From assembly GCF_009834875.1 (NCBI RefSeq), contig NZ_WVHT01000004.1, positions 310,001 through 374,000 of the forward strand: a stretch of 64,000 nt of DNA. Reading direction: 5' to 3'. The notes beneath the pieces are model-generated. The model made no database searches, was not told the DNA's origin, and saw only the letters and a list, made by a program, of their open reading frames with translations. Both the position numbers and the translations under genes were made by a program. Below are positions 1 through 9,315 of this stretch, piece by piece. Position 1 is the stretch's first letter; the number at the start of each line of letters is the position of its first letter. The stretch is from Hufsiella arboris (GTDB lineage Bacteria; Bacteroidota; Bacteroidia; Sphingobacteriales; Sphingobacteriaceae).

Positions 1-82
1 GTTTATTGCCGGCGTAACTAAAATTTGTTTGCTGCAAAAAAAAGCACGCAAGCAGCACAACTGCAGTAATTTTTTTCTTCAT
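1..82 (-). CDS. Secreted protein, N-terminal fragment cut by window edge
   Basis: An ATG on the minus strand at 80-82 opens a frame that stays open to the window edge. The 27 visible residues begin MKKKITAVVLLACFF, a lysine-rich n-region followed by a hydrophobic core, which is a typical Sec signal peptide. The putative mature part starts near NFSYAGNK. It lies 22 nt downstream of the EVE gene in the same direction, so the two could be co-transcribed. Function cannot be told from the signal peptide alone. Confidence 0.6.
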   Translation of the reverse strand, partial: MKKKITAVVLLACFFLQQTNFSYAGNK

Positions 83-104
83 AGTTTGTGACAGGTTTAA
101 GGTT

Positions 105-509
105 TTATCCTGCGAGTTCAATGATACGATCGAACTCATTCGCTTTTAATGGCATAACAGATAATCTGCCTTGCCTTACCAGCGAAATATCTTTTAGCCG
201 TTCATCAGCTTTAATTTCTTCAAGGGTTACCGGACGCTTCAATGATTCAACCGGCGACAGATCGACAACTACCCAATTTTTGTCATCTGTTGTAGGATCC
301 TGGTAAGACTCTTTAACGACCTTTGCAATCCCGACAACTGCCTTACCTTCGTTACTATGATAAAATAATACGAGGTCGCCCTCTTTCATATCCCTGAGAT
401 TATTGCGAGCCTGGTAGTTTCTCACGCCATCCCAGAACGTTCTGCCTTCTTTATTAAATTTTTCCCAGCTGTATTTAAATGGTTCCGACTTAACGAGCCA
501 ATAATTCAT
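105..509 (-). CDS. EVE domain-containing protein
   Basis: A 134-aa protein that is essentially one EVE domain (PUA-like fold, thymocyte nuclear protein 1 family). The start MNYWLVKSEP, the WDGVRNYQARNNLR block and the GDLVLFYHSN motif are the signatures of this family. EVE domains bind modified bases in nucleic acids (5-methylcytosine and related bases in characterised members); the ligand of this one is not known. Length matches single-domain bacterial members. It lies downstream of holA in the same direction with a 97-nt gap. The family assignment is firm; the cellular role is inference. Confidence 0.88.
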   Translation of the reverse strand: MNYWLVKSEPFKYSWEKFNKEGRTFWDGVRNYQARNNLRDMKEGDLVLFYHSNEGKAVVGIAKVVKESYQDPTTDDKNWVVVDLSPVESLKRPVTLEEIKADERLKDISLVRQGRLSVMPLKANEFDRIIELAG

Positions 510-606
510 ATATGATAAGATCTATTTTCCAAAGCTAATAAAATGCAGGATATGCCAAAACTGCTAAATGAAAGTGTTTATCAGGATGCGCAGTTGATAC
601 ACACCT

Positions 607-1635
607 TCAATGCAAAATTTTAAACACAAGCTCCTTTAAAATTTCGCCGTCGCTGGTATTGCCTGTAGAGTTAACACCTTTTGATCTCAGATCATACTCT
701 CTTAATTCGCTTATTATCCCGAACGTTTTGCTGAGGTTGTAACTACGGGCGGCTAGTTCGTAATCCTTAACAAAAAATGGATTTACACCGAGCTCTTTTG
801 CTATCGATTGTGAAGATTTATCCGGCACATAATGATACTTCAATATCTTCGTAAAATAAGTATTAAGATTGCCAAGAACCATTTGAATTGGGTTTGACTT
901 AGGATTCGAGGAAAAATAATCCACTATCTGATTAGCCTTTAAAACGTCGCGCCGCGCCAGGGCAGTTTGCAGCTCGAAAACGTTGTATTCCTTACTTATA
1001 CCGATATTATTCTGAACGTGCTCTATATTAATCTCAACAGATTTGTCAACGTTCAGCATCAGCTTTTCCAGCTCGTTGGAAATTTTAGAAAGATCGTTGC
1101 CGAGATAGTCCGCTATTAAGGCAGAGGCTTTTGCATGTATACGGTATGATTTTTCTTTTACAAATTCTTCAATCCAGCCGGCAAGTTTATTATCGTAAAT
1201 AGTAGCCGACTCAAATACAAGTCCCTTTTTTTCTACTGCCTTATACGTCTTTTTCCTTTTATCGAATTTGCCATATTTATAACAAATTACCAGGATGGTC
1301 GACTGGAGCGGATTTTCGAGATATGCCAATAAAGGATCAGTCGATTTTTTATCATCGCTTTCTTTTCCCCATTTCATTTCCTGAGCCTCTTTCACCATTA
1401 CTACCTGGTAGTCGCTCATCATGGGATAACGTTTTGCCGCGTTTAAAACAGCGAAAACATCGATTTCCTTTCCGTATAGCACCGTTTGATTAAAACCTTT
1501 TTCTGCGTCGCTCAAGGCATGCTGCTCGATGTAATTTGCTATTAAATCAATGTAATACGGCTCTTCGCCATGCAGCAGGTAAACAGGTTTGAATTTGCGG
1601 CTTTTTAGATCGGAAATGATTTGCTGATAACTCAT
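607..1635 (-). CDS. holA: DNA polymerase III subunit delta
   Basis: A 342-aa protein with the HolA layout: MSYQQIISDLKSRKFKPVYLLHGEEPYYID at the N-terminus (the clamp-loader delta start with LLHGEEPYYID), a degenerate AAA+ domain, then the C-terminal collar region. Delta is the clamp-loader subunit that opens the beta sliding clamp. The longer frame begins at 1665, but the ATG at 1635 places the conserved MSYQ/LLHGEE block at the expected distance and is preferred; the extra ten residues (MYKIALTLYF) look like read-in. It is divergent from the HsdR-N-type gene across an 89-nt gap. Confidence 0.92.
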   Translation of the reverse strand: MSYQQIISDLKSRKFKPVYLLHGEEPYYIDLIANYIEQHALSDAEKGFNQTVLYGKEIDVFAVLNAAKRYPMMSDYQVVMVKEAQEMKWGKESDDKKSTDPLLAYLENPLQSTILVICYKYGKFDKRKKTYKAVEKKGLVFESATIYDNKLAGWIEEFVKEKSYRIHAKASALIADYLGNDLSKISNELEKLMLNVDKSVEINIEHVQNNIGISKEYNVFELQTALARRDVLKANQIVDYFSSNPKSNPIQMVLGNLNTYFTKILKYHYVPDKSSQSIAKELGVNPFFVKDYELAARSYNLSKTFGIISELREYDLRSKGVNSTGNTSDGEILKELVFKILH

Positions 1636-1724
1636 GAAATACAAAGTTAAAGCAATTTTATACATTATATTCGAACCTTTAAAATAGCAGTCCGTTAATC
1701 GTAATCCGAATTATCAATATACTG

Positions 1725-2177
1725 ATGTTCCAGCCAATTCCACTCAATTTACCAGAATACCCTTTCAGAATAAGACACGATAGTGATGTGACTTATATAT
1801 TCGATGAGGTACGAAAAAAATATCTGGTGCTGACTCCCGAGGAATGGGTTAGACAGCATTTCGTTAAGTTTCTTATTAACGAGCGCAATTATCCGAGAAC
1901 ACTGATAAAACTGGAAGGCGGACTAACCCTCAATACGTTAAAGAAAAGAAGTGATATAACCGTTTTTAACACACTCGGTAAAATCATTTTGCTTATCGAA
2001 TGTAAAGCGCCTTCCGTTAAAATAAGTCAGAAAACACTGGACCAGGTTGCCCGATACAACATGATTCATCAAACCGAAACGGTTGGCGTAACAAATGGTC
2101 TAACGCATTGTTTTTTTAAAATAAATTTTTTTAATAAAAGTTATGAAGTTATAAATCAATTACCGTATTTTAGTTAG
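1725..2177 (+). CDS. Orphan type I restriction R-protein N-terminal-like domain (HSDR_N_2)
   Basis: A 150-aa protein matching the stand-alone HsdR N-terminal family common next to holA in Bacteroidota. The visible PD-(D/E)xK-like core is D77 in KKRSDITVF and E92-x-K94 in LIECKAPS, preceded by the helix region EEWVRQHFVKFL. It would be a nuclease fold of about 17 kDa without helicase or specificity subunits; no hsdM or hsdS is present here. Its function is unknown in this context: a nuclease role is family knowledge, not shown. The start ATG lies 89 nt from the divergent holA start. Confidence 0.8.
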   Translation: MFQPIPLNLPEYPFRIRHDSDVTYIFDEVRKKYLVLTPEEWVRQHFVKFLINERNYPRTLIKLEGGLTLNTLKKRSDITVFNTLGKIILLIECKAPSVKISQKTLDQVARYNMIHQTETVGVTNGLTHCFFKINFFNKSYEVINQLPYFS

Positions 2178-2220
2178 GTACAATTAGTTATGTACAATAA
2201 ACCTTATCAATTTAGTTTTT

Positions 2221-2685
2221 ATGGACAAAAACCTTTATGTTAAAAATCTAAATTTATCTACCACCAAGCCAACCGAAATCCTTATCCCTTCACTTCTGTT
2301 ATCCGCGATGGTCGCCGGAACAATCACAGTTGCGATTAATGCCATTCCCAATTACTTCATTTATGTAAACCTCGGTTTGGGTTTGCTGGCTATTGCGATG
2401 CTTAAGGGATCAAAAAAGATCGTTATGGGCAAAAAAATCGCTTTCCTGGTTATTAACAATGACAGCATTCAGTATTATTGTGAGGAAAGCGGCGAAAATG
2501 TGGTGATCGAAGCAGAAGACATCATTGGCATTTCGACAAGATTTTGCGCGTTAAATATCCATACACGCGACAATCAGGTTCATTGCATCAAAATGGATTC
2601 TGTAACCAGTGAAAAAGAAAGATGGGAAATTAAAGAACTAACACGTCAGCTGGCACGTAACAAGCGCCTGCAAATTGCCGGTTAG
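2221..2685 (+). CDS. Small membrane protein with PH-like C-terminal region
   Basis: A 154-aa protein with two hydrophobic segments (roughly residues 23-43 and 46-65) followed by a soluble C-terminal half rich in short strands (KIAFLVINNDSIQYYCEES..., then IIGISTRF). This layout resembles the bacterial STM3941/PH-like two-TM proteins, but I recognise no catalytic motif. It follows the HsdR-N gene by 43 nt and may be co-transcribed. Its stop codon overlaps the stop of the convergent lipoprotein gene by 4 nt. Function unknown. Confidence 0.6.
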   Translation: MDKNLYVKNLNLSTTKPTEILIPSLLLSAMVAGTITVAINAIPNYFIYVNLGLGLLAIAMLKGSKKIVMGKKIAFLVINNDSIQYYCEESGENVVIEAEDIIGISTRFCALNIHTRDNQVHCIKMDSVTSEKERWEIKELTRQLARNKRLQIAG

Positions 2686-3356
2686 TTTACAGATTTTCCT
2701 ACAGAAATTTCCGTTAGCGTAATATCCATGCGGTCCATCAATCTATGAGCCGTTGAAATTGTTTTCTCCTTATTAAAAGCTGCCAATTCTTTAACATCGA
2801 TATTTCTTTTTGCGGTTAGATCGATAACGCCGCCGATACAGTTGTCAGATTGTTCTATACTCCCGTGATTGAAACTCGTGATTTCGCCCGGGTTATTTTC
2901 ATCATTGAAATTTTTAAATGTAACCGACAGATCGCCGTTGGCTTTTTGCATGTCGTCTCTGTTTGCCCCCAACCGTAGCCCGGTCCTGGTTTGATAGGAT
3001 GAAAAATCGCTGTTAATTTTAAGATAGCTGATATTTTTGAATGGCTCTTGCTTCTCCTTCCATACAATCGTCATCTCAGTCGCCTGCCCTTCCCAAATAA
3101 CTGAATAATTGCCCGAAACATTGTTTTCATGTACAGTCAGAGCATTCGCCCCATAACGATTTACAAGGTCCTGGTAAGTATCATATAGTTTGACCTCGCC
3201 TATGCCATCACATGAGATCAGGTATTTTGAATTTACTCTTACAGATTGTTGATTTTGAGTGCTGTCACCAGAAACTGGCGGCGTTTTGAAAGAAATACGT
3301 ATGCAGGAAGAAAAAGCGATTGCCATAAAAGCAATCGCTAAGGCTTTATAATTCAT
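2682..3356 (-). CDS. Lipoprotein of unknown function
   Basis: A 224-aa protein with a lipoprotein signal: MNYKALAIAFMAIAFSSC, lipobox AFSSC with the lipidated cysteine at residue 18. The rest is a soluble beta-rich domain containing GIGEVKLYDTYQDL and a C-terminal helical stretch (AFNKEKTISTAHRLMDR). The start codon lies only 2 nt after the valS stop, so it should be translated from the valS transcript. No known family was recognised. Confidence 0.75.
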   Translation of the reverse strand: MNYKALAIAFMAIAFSSCIRISFKTPPVSGDSTQNQQSVRVNSKYLISCDGIGEVKLYDTYQDLVNRYGANALTVHENNVSGNYSVIWEGQATEMTIVWKEKQEPFKNISYLKINSDFSSYQTRTGLRLGANRDDMQKANGDLSVTFKNFNDENNPGEITSFNHGSIEQSDNCIGGVIDLTAKRNIDVKELAAFNKEKTISTAHRLMDRMDITLTEISVGKSVN

Positions 3357-3358
3357 TG

Positions 3359-6001
3359 TTACCGACTTAATACCGAAAGATTTTCTCGCAAAATAGCAAT
3401 TTTAGCTTCCGCGTCGGCTTTTTTCCTTTTTTCGTTTTCTACTATATCAGGCTTGGCATTCTGAACAAAACGCTCATTTGAAAGCTTCGCATCAACAGAT
3501 TTCAAGAATCCGGCAAGGTACTCAAGCTCCTTTCCTATTCGCTCTTTCTCAGCTTCGGGATCAACAGAATCCTCCAGCTTAACGAAGAATTCGTCGATAC
3601 CAGCCATGAACGTTCCCGCCCCGGCGATTTTATCGCTCACAAGCACAAACTCGTTGAGGTTGGCCATTTTTGTAATTAAATCGGTATAGGTTTCATAGGC
3701 TACCGCTGACGAAGCCTTAACCGCTAACGGCAAGGGTTCTTTTGGCGACAATTGCTTTGTGTTCCGGATGTTACGCACCTCGGAGATTATTTGCTTAATA
3801 GTCTGAATATCTTTCAGAAGCTCGGTATTAGAATCACCTGAATTAGGGTAGCGGGCAACAATTATGCAGTCCATTTCCGAGCGGCTTTCAAAAAGTTCGT
3901 CGTGCCATAGTTCCTCTGTTAAGAAAGGCATAAACGGATGAAGCAACTTCAATATCCTTTCCAGGAATACCTTTGTCTGGCTCAAGGTTTGTTTATCAAT
4001 TGGTTGCTGATAAGGTGGCTTCACCATTTCAAGGAACCAGGAACAAAAATCGTCCCATACCAGCTTATAAACAGCCATCAAAGCTTCTGACAAACGGTAT
4101 TGCGAAAAGTGGTTTTCAATTTCGGCTAAAGCCTCATTGAACCTGCTTTCGAACCAGTTGACCGCAATCGCGTTAACCGGACTTTGTACTTCTTCTGAAA
4201 CTTCCCATCCTTTTACCAGGCGAAAAGCATTCCATATTTTATTGGCAAAGTTTCTGCCCTGCTCGCAGTAACTTTCATCAAACATTAAGTCATTTCCTGC
4301 CGGCGAACAAAGCAGCATGCCTACACGAACGCCGTCAGCACCGTATTTTTCGATCAAACCAAGTGGATCAGGAGAATTCCCTAACGATTTAGACATTTTA
4401 CGGCCGAGCTTATCCCGAACTATACCGGTGAGATACACATTTTTGAAGGGCGCCTCGCCGCGGAACTCATGTCCGGCCATAATCATTCTTGCCACCCAGA
4501 AAAACAAAATCTCAGGAGCGGTAACCAGGTCGTTTGTAGGATAATAATAATTCAGGTCTTCATTCCCTTCTTTGGACGGATCAGCAAAAACAGTCGGATC
4601 AAAAACTGAAATCGGCCATAACCATGATGAAAACCAGGTATCCACCACATCTTCATCCTGAACCAGGTGTTCTTTTACAATGGACGCATCCAACTCTTTA
4701 GCGAGCGCAAATGCTTCATCATGTGTTTTTGCTACAACGTACTTGCCATTCGGTAAATACCATGCAGGAATTTGTTGGCCCCACCAAAGCTGCCGGCTGA
4801 TATTCCAGTCCTTTACATTCTCCATCCAATGGCGATAGGTGTTGATGAACTTATCTGGAATCAGTTTCACTTCGCCATCTAAAACATATTTTAAAGCCGG
4901 TTCTGCCATTTCTTTCATTTTGCAAAACCATTGCATAGAAAGCTTAGGTTCGATTACCGCATCGGTACGTTCTGAAAAGCCAACCTGTGATTTATATTCT
5001 TCGACCTTCTGAAGCTGCTCTGCTTCTTCCAGCATAACCGCAACTTTCTTTCTCGCAGCAAAACGATCTTCGCCTATTAATATCTGTGCTTCTGCATTCA
5101 GAGTTCCGTCATCGTTTAAAATATCGATAACCGGTAACTGATGCTTCTGTCCGAGCTCATAGTCGTTAAGATCGTGTGCAGGTGTAACTTTTAAACAGCC
5201 TGTACCGAACTCCATATCCACGTAATCATCCTCTATAACCGGTATTTCGCGGTTGATCAACGGCACCAAAACCTTTTTACCTTTCAGATAGCTGAAGCGT
5301 TCATCGTTCGGGTTGATGCAAATGGCCGAATCGGCCATGATCGTTTCAGGGCGGGTTGTAGCAATGGTGATAAAACCGTCTTCGCCTGAAATCTTGTAAT
5401 TGATATAGTAAAGCTTCTGGTTAACTTCTTTACGAATTACCTCTTCGTCCGAAACGGCGGTTTTACCTTTCGGATCCCAGTTCACCATACGGATACCACG
5501 GTAGATAAGACCCTTTTTATGCAGATGAATAAATGTATCGGCCACAGCTTCCGAAAGTTCCTCATCCATTGTGAAACGGGTACGATCCCAATCGCAGGAA
5601 GCACCCAGCTTTTTCAGCTGTTCGAGAATGATGCCGCCATATTTATTCTTCCAGTCATAAGCATATTTAAGAAATTCTGCCCGTGTTATATCTTTCTTCT
5701 CAATTCCTTTTTCTTTGAGCAGAGCTACTACTTTAGCTTCCGTAGCAATAGATGCGTGATCGGTGCCGGGAACCCAGCAGGCATTTTTATTTTGCATACG
5801 GGCGCGGCGGATCAATACATCCTGAATGGTATTGTTAAGCATATGCCCCATGTGCAAAACACCCGTAACGTTGGGTGGAGGAATGACTATGGTATAGGGT
5901 TCACGTTCATCGGGAACGGATTTGAAGAACTTTTTCTCCATCCAATACTGGTACCATTTATTTTCAGCCTCTGCCGGGTTATATGTTTTAGAAATACTCA
6001 T
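3359..6001 (-). CDS. valS: Valine--tRNA ligase
   Basis: An 880-aa class I aminoacyl-tRNA synthetase. The class I signatures are the HMGH form of HIGH at residues 50-53 (PPPNVTGVLHMGHML) and KMSKS at 535-539 (GRKMSKSLGN). An editing (CP1) domain lies between them, containing the TTRPETIMAD motif; the C-terminus has the anticodon-binding domain and the coiled-coil tail typical of ValRS. Length is normal for the family. The upstream region holds a strong housekeeping-type promoter, and the lipoprotein gene follows after 2 nt. Confidence 0.98.
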   Translation of the reverse strand: MSISKTYNPAEAENKWYQYWMEKKFFKSVPDEREPYTIVIPPPNVTGVLHMGHMLNNTIQDVLIRRARMQNKNACWVPGTDHASIATEAKVVALLKEKGIEKKDITRAEFLKYAYDWKNKYGGIILEQLKKLGASCDWDRTRFTMDEELSEAVADTFIHLHKKGLIYRGIRMVNWDPKGKTAVSDEEVIRKEVNQKLYYINYKISGEDGFITIATTRPETIMADSAICINPNDERFSYLKGKKVLVPLINREIPVIEDDYVDMEFGTGCLKVTPAHDLNDYELGQKHQLPVIDILNDDGTLNAEAQILIGEDRFAARKKVAVMLEEAEQLQKVEEYKSQVGFSERTDAVIEPKLSMQWFCKMKEMAEPALKYVLDGEVKLIPDKFINTYRHWMENVKDWNISRQLWWGQQIPAWYLPNGKYVVAKTHDEAFALAKELDASIVKEHLVQDEDVVDTWFSSWLWPISVFDPTVFADPSKEGNEDLNYYYPTNDLVTAPEILFFWVARMIMAGHEFRGEAPFKNVYLTGIVRDKLGRKMSKSLGNSPDPLGLIEKYGADGVRVGMLLCSPAGNDLMFDESYCEQGRNFANKIWNAFRLVKGWEVSEEVQSPVNAIAVNWFESRFNEALAEIENHFSQYRLSEALMAVYKLVWDDFCSWFLEMVKPPYQQPIDKQTLSQTKVFLERILKLLHPFMPFLTEELWHDELFESRSEMDCIIVARYPNSGDSNTELLKDIQTIKQIISEVRNIRNTKQLSPKEPLPLAVKASSAVAYETYTDLITKMANLNEFVLVSDKIAGAGTFMAGIDEFFVKLEDSVDPEAEKERIGKELEYLAGFLKSVDAKLSNERFVQNAKPDIVENEKRKKADAEAKIAILRENLSVLSR

Positions 6002-6029
6002 CGTGTTATCTGCTCAAAATTTCAGCATG

Positions 6030-6060
6030 CAAAAATAGCTTTTCAAACGCGAAGGGCAAA
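6030..6060 (-). promoter_or_regulatory. Bacteroidota-type promoter for valS
   Basis: Read on the minus strand the region gives TTTG (6057-6060), a 19-nt spacer, then TATTTTTG (6030-6037). This is an exact match to the known Bacteroidota sigma-A consensus TTTG-N19-TAnnTTTG. It ends 29 nt before the valS start codon, so the transcript would have a short leader. Confidence 0.75.
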
Positions 6061-6409
6061 GCATTTGTACCGCCTGGGAATGGGAACCGTAACGTATCAG
6101 AAAGAGTTGTCAAAAAACATACTGGACAGTATCCCTAGATTTATTTGCTTAACGGGATGACCGGACACTTTTTTGATCGATGTAACAATATTTTTATAGT
6201 TTGAAAGTTATTATCTTACTCAGCTTGTTAATTATGAAAATCCTTGAAAATTCAAAGATTTCGAACATTTTATTCAGTTTCCCTTACTTCCGCAGGATAT
6301 TGAACTGGTTTAACCGTTGATTTTACCCGGTTCCCGGCCAGAAATTCTACAAAAAAATCTACATTTAACTTTTACACTTAATCTGTAACTCAAAACTTCT
6401 TATTTGAAA
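6061..6409. other. Intergenic region between divergent valS and M13 peptidase genes
   Basis: About 350 nt with no supported gene. It must hold the promoter of the M13 peptidase gene, but I see no clean consensus match; a near match (TTTG then TATAGTTTG, with one extra base in the -7 element) lies at about 6165-6203. A 28-codon frame at 6234-6320 (MKILENSKISNILF...) is possible but unsupported. The stretch 6372-6387 resembles the sigma-54-like elements found later in the window but lacks their GG pair. Confidence 0.4.
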
Positions 6410-8458
6410 ATGAAAGTAAATTACGGGCACGTTATGCTGTTCGGCTCAATGGTTTTATCGCTAAATGCATTGGCACAACACGACTCTCCACCGGCAAAAA
6501 AAATCAAGTACATCGATCAGTCAAACATGGACTTAAGCGTAAATCCAGGCGACGACTTTTACGATTACGCAAGCGGAACATGGGTTAAAAACAATCCGGT
6601 GCCAGCCAAAGAAACCCGCTGGGGAAGCTTCAATGTTTTAAGGGACTTTAATATCAACGCCGTTAAGACGATTTTAACAGATGCTGCCGCCGATAAAAGA
6701 GCAAAATCTGGTTCGGTTGAAAAACGCGTAGGTGATTTTTATGAAGCAGGAATGGATAGCGCCCGTATTGAAAAACTGGGTTATACACCTATCAAACCGG
6801 ACCTGGAACGGGTAAGCAAAATCTCCGACGTGAACGGCATCCTAAATGAAGTAGCATATATGCGCACAGCGGGTATTGCGTCGCCGATGTTTGGCTTTTT
6901 TATTGCCCAGGACCGTAAAAACATTACACACATGGTGCCGCAATTCGGCCAGGGCGGCACAACACTGCCAGACAGGGATTATTACCTGAAAAGCGATCCG
7001 CGTAGTTTAAAAATCCAGGAAGCTTATAAAAATTACATCGTTCAGCTTTTCACGCTAAGCGGATCATCGCCGGAGAATGCAAAGAAAAATGCAGAAACAA
7101 TATTTGGAATCGAAAAGTCGCTTGCCGCAGCTCAGATGAGCCGGGTAGAAATGCGCGATCCGTATAAAACCTATAACAAATTTGGCGTTGCCGATTTCAG
7201 CAAAACTACACCGGCTGTCGACTGGAAAAGTCTGATGGCGAAAATGAAAGTTACAGGAGAAGACACCGTTTTAGTCGGAAATCCTAAATTCTTCACGGAA
7301 CTAAACGGAATGTTATCAAGCGTTCCGGTAAGCGACTGGAAAACTTACCTCCAATGGAATGTGCTTAAAAATTCCGCTTCTTACCTGAGCACTCCATTTG
7401 TAAAAGCCAGTTTCGCTTACTCGCAGGTTTTGAGCGGTCAGAAAGTACAGACACCACGCTGGCAGCGTATGTCGTCATTGACAGACAATTCTATCGGCGA
7501 GCTTTTAGGCCAGCTTTATGTTCAGCGTTATTTCAAGCCGGAAGCTAAAGCCCGTATGGAGCAACTTGTTGCAAACCTTCGCAAGGCGTTTGAAATACGC
7601 ATCAAAAACCTGGATTGGATGAGTGATGTGACGAAAGAAAAAGCATTGGCGAAACTTCATGCCTTTACCCCGAAGATTGCATATCCTGATAAATGGAAGA
7701 ATTATGACGGCCTTGAAATTGATCGCAATGCATTTTTCCAAAACCTGCGTAATTCAAACGTTTGGGATTATAACGAAATGGTAAAACAGTTGGGCAAACC
7801 GGTAGATCGCACCAAGTGGGGAATGACTCCACCGACGGTCAACGCCTATTACAATCCAACAATGAATGAAATTGTATTCCCTGCCGGAATTCTTCAGTTT
7901 CCGTTTTTCGATCCAAACGCTGATGATGCCGTTAACTATGGTGGTATCGGCGCGGTAATCGGCCACGAAATGTCGCACGGATTTGACGACCAGGGAAGCC
8001 AATATGATAAAGACGGAAGCCTGCGTAACTGGTGGACGGATGAAGATCGGGCTAAGTTCATGGCTAAAACCAAATTGTTAGGAGAGCAATTTGATTCTTA
8101 TAAAGTTCTTGACAGCATTCATGTAAACGAAAAGTTAACTATGGGTGAAAACATCGGCGACTTAGGCGGATTAAATGTCGCTTACGAAGCGTTTAAGATG
8201 ACGCCTGAAGGAAAATCGAACACTAAAATTGATGGATTTACACCAGATCAGCGTTTCTTTTTAGCCTGGGCTCAGGTTTGGAGAGGAAACATTTTACCGG
8301 AAAGCGCGGCACAGCAAATCGTAACTGATCCACACTCGCCGGGCGAATACCGCACAATAGGCGCTCCAGTTAACATGGACGCCTGGTATCAAGCATTCGA
8401 TGTAAAACCTGGCAATAAACTCTACAAAAAACCAGAAGACCGGATTAAAATCTGGTAG
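6410..8458 (+). CDS. M13 family zinc metallopeptidase (neprilysin/PepO-like), secreted
   Basis: A 682-aa M13 endopeptidase. A signal peptide (MKVNYGHVMLFGSMVLSLNALAQ) precedes the peptidase M13 N-domain. The catalytic domain has the substrate-binding NAYYNP motif, HEMSH at residues 519-523 (zinc ligands H519 and H523, catalytic E520) and E580 in GENIGDLGGL as third ligand. M13 enzymes cleave peptides of limited size; here the site would be the periplasm or outer-membrane side. The frame extends back to a TTG at 6404, but the ATG at 6410 gives a clean signal peptide and is preferred. Usual family length; monocistronic, with a terminator behind it. Confidence 0.95.
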   Translation: MKVNYGHVMLFGSMVLSLNALAQHDSPPAKKIKYIDQSNMDLSVNPGDDFYDYASGTWVKNNPVPAKETRWGSFNVLRDFNINAVKTILTDAAADKRAKSGSVEKRVGDFYEAGMDSARIEKLGYTPIKPDLERVSKISDVNGILNEVAYMRTAGIASPMFGFFIAQDRKNITHMVPQFGQGGTTLPDRDYYLKSDPRSLKIQEAYKNYIVQLFTLSGSSPENAKKNAETIFGIEKSLAAAQMSRVEMRDPYKTYNKFGVADFSKTTPAVDWKSLMAKMKVTGEDTVLVGNPKFFTELNGMLSSVPVSDWKTYLQWNVLKNSASYLSTPFVKASFAYSQVLSGQKVQTPRWQRMSSLTDNSIGELLGQLYVQRYFKPEAKARMEQLVANLRKAFEIRIKNLDWMSDVTKEKALAKLHAFTPKIAYPDKWKNYDGLEIDRNAFFQNLRNSNVWDYNEMVKQLGKPVDRTKWGMTPPTVNAYYNPTMNEIVFPAGILQFPFFDPNADDAVNYGGIGAVIGHEMSHGFDDQGSQYDKDGSLRNWWTDEDRAKFMAKTKLLGEQFDSYKVLDSIHVNEKLTMGENIGDLGGLNVAYEAFKMTPEGKSNTKIDGFTPDQRFFLAWAQVWRGNILPESAAQQIVTDPHSPGEYRTIGAPVNMDAWYQAFDVKPGNKLYKKPEDRIKIW

Positions 8459-8478
8459 TTCTTATAAAAACGCATACT

Positions 8479-8507
8479 CAAGGCTTCGGAACTTTCCGGA
8501 GCCTTTT
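8479..8507 (+). terminator. Rho-independent terminator after M13 peptidase
   Basis: AAGGCTTCGGA (8480-8490) pairs with TCCGGAGCCTT (8495-8505) with one mismatch and a 4-nt loop, followed by TTTT. It sits 21 nt after the stop codon. Confidence 0.75.
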
Positions 8508-8530
8508 GTGTTTTAACACAAATCGTTTTT

Positions 8531-9265
8531 ATGCCAGAAGGTCCATCTATTGTTATTCTTAAAGAAGCGGTACAAAGCTTCAAAAACAAAAAAATTATCA
8601 GCGTTTCGGGAAATACGCAAAAAATAAACATCGATCTGCTTAACGGTAAAAAAGTAACTGATTTTAAAAGCTGGGGAAAGCATTTTTTAATTTGCTTTGA
8701 TGAGTTTACCGTAAGAATCCATTTCATGCTGTTTGGTTCATATCGGATTAATGAGCAAAGCAAAAACCCGCCGAGACTTCACCTGGAATTCGAGAACGGT
8801 GAACTTAACTTTTACGCATGTTCCATTCAGCTTATCGAAGGTCCGCTTGACAATATCTACGATTGGAGCGCCGATATAATGAGCGATACGTGGAACGAAG
8901 AAAAGGCATTTCAAAAATTAAAAAAAATACCGAAAGCGCTGGCTTGTGACGTTTTGCTGGATCAGAATATTTTCGCCGGCTCGGGCAACATCATAAAAAA
9001 TGAAGTGCTGTTTCTAACAAGAATACACCCGCTGAGCACTATCGAAAATATTCCGGACGCTAAACTTTGGGAGCTCATCAGGGAAACCGCAAAATATAGC
9101 TTTGATTTCCTGAGGTGGAAAAAAGAATTTACTTTAAAAAAGCACTGGCTGGCACATACCAAAAAAATATGCCCGAGAGATCATGTCGATTATGTAAAGG
9201 CGTATACCGGAAAAACTAAGCGGCGAAGCTTTTATTGTGAAATTTGTCAAAAACTTTACAGATAA
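8531..9265 (+). CDS. Fpg/Nei-family DNA glycosylase
   Basis: A 244-aa protein beginning MPEGP, the invariant start of Fpg/Nei enzymes (P2 is the Schiff-base nucleophile after Met removal, E3 catalytic). K50 in SWGKHFL fits the conserved catalytic lysine. The H2TH DNA-binding motif is around 144-161 (DQNIFAGSGNIIKNEVLF). The C-terminal zinc-finger region is unusual: one C-x2-C pair (C236, C239), but the first half reads C214-x3-H218 rather than C-x2-C. The role is base-excision repair; whether it prefers oxidised purines or pyrimidines cannot be told. It stands 51 nt upstream of mnmD. Confidence 0.88.
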   Translation: MPEGPSIVILKEAVQSFKNKKIISVSGNTQKINIDLLNGKKVTDFKSWGKHFLICFDEFTVRIHFMLFGSYRINEQSKNPPRLHLEFENGELNFYACSIQLIEGPLDNIYDWSADIMSDTWNEEKAFQKLKKIPKALACDVLLDQNIFAGSGNIIKNEVLFLTRIHPLSTIENIPDAKLWELIRETAKYSFDFLRWKKEFTLKKHWLAHTKKICPRDHVDYVKAYTGKTKRRSFYCEICQKLYR

Positions 9266-9315
9266 AAGCCGTAATCCAATTGTCTGCTTAAAACATAATC
9301 TGCGTATTTTCGCGA

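Noticed and set aside
5519-6160. Long plus-strand frame opposite the valS start
   Set aside because: Shadow of valS on the opposite strand; codons and composition follow the synthetase gene.
6234-6320. 28-codon frame MKILENSKISNILF... upstream of the M13 peptidase gene
   Set aside because: Only an open frame; no homology, ribosome site or conserved context to support it.
6372-6387. TTACACTTAATCTGTA before the M13 peptidase gene, 13 of 16 bases like the module B promoter
   Set aside because: It lacks the GG pair at -24, and no palindrome pair lies 67-69 bp upstream, so it does not fit the module.
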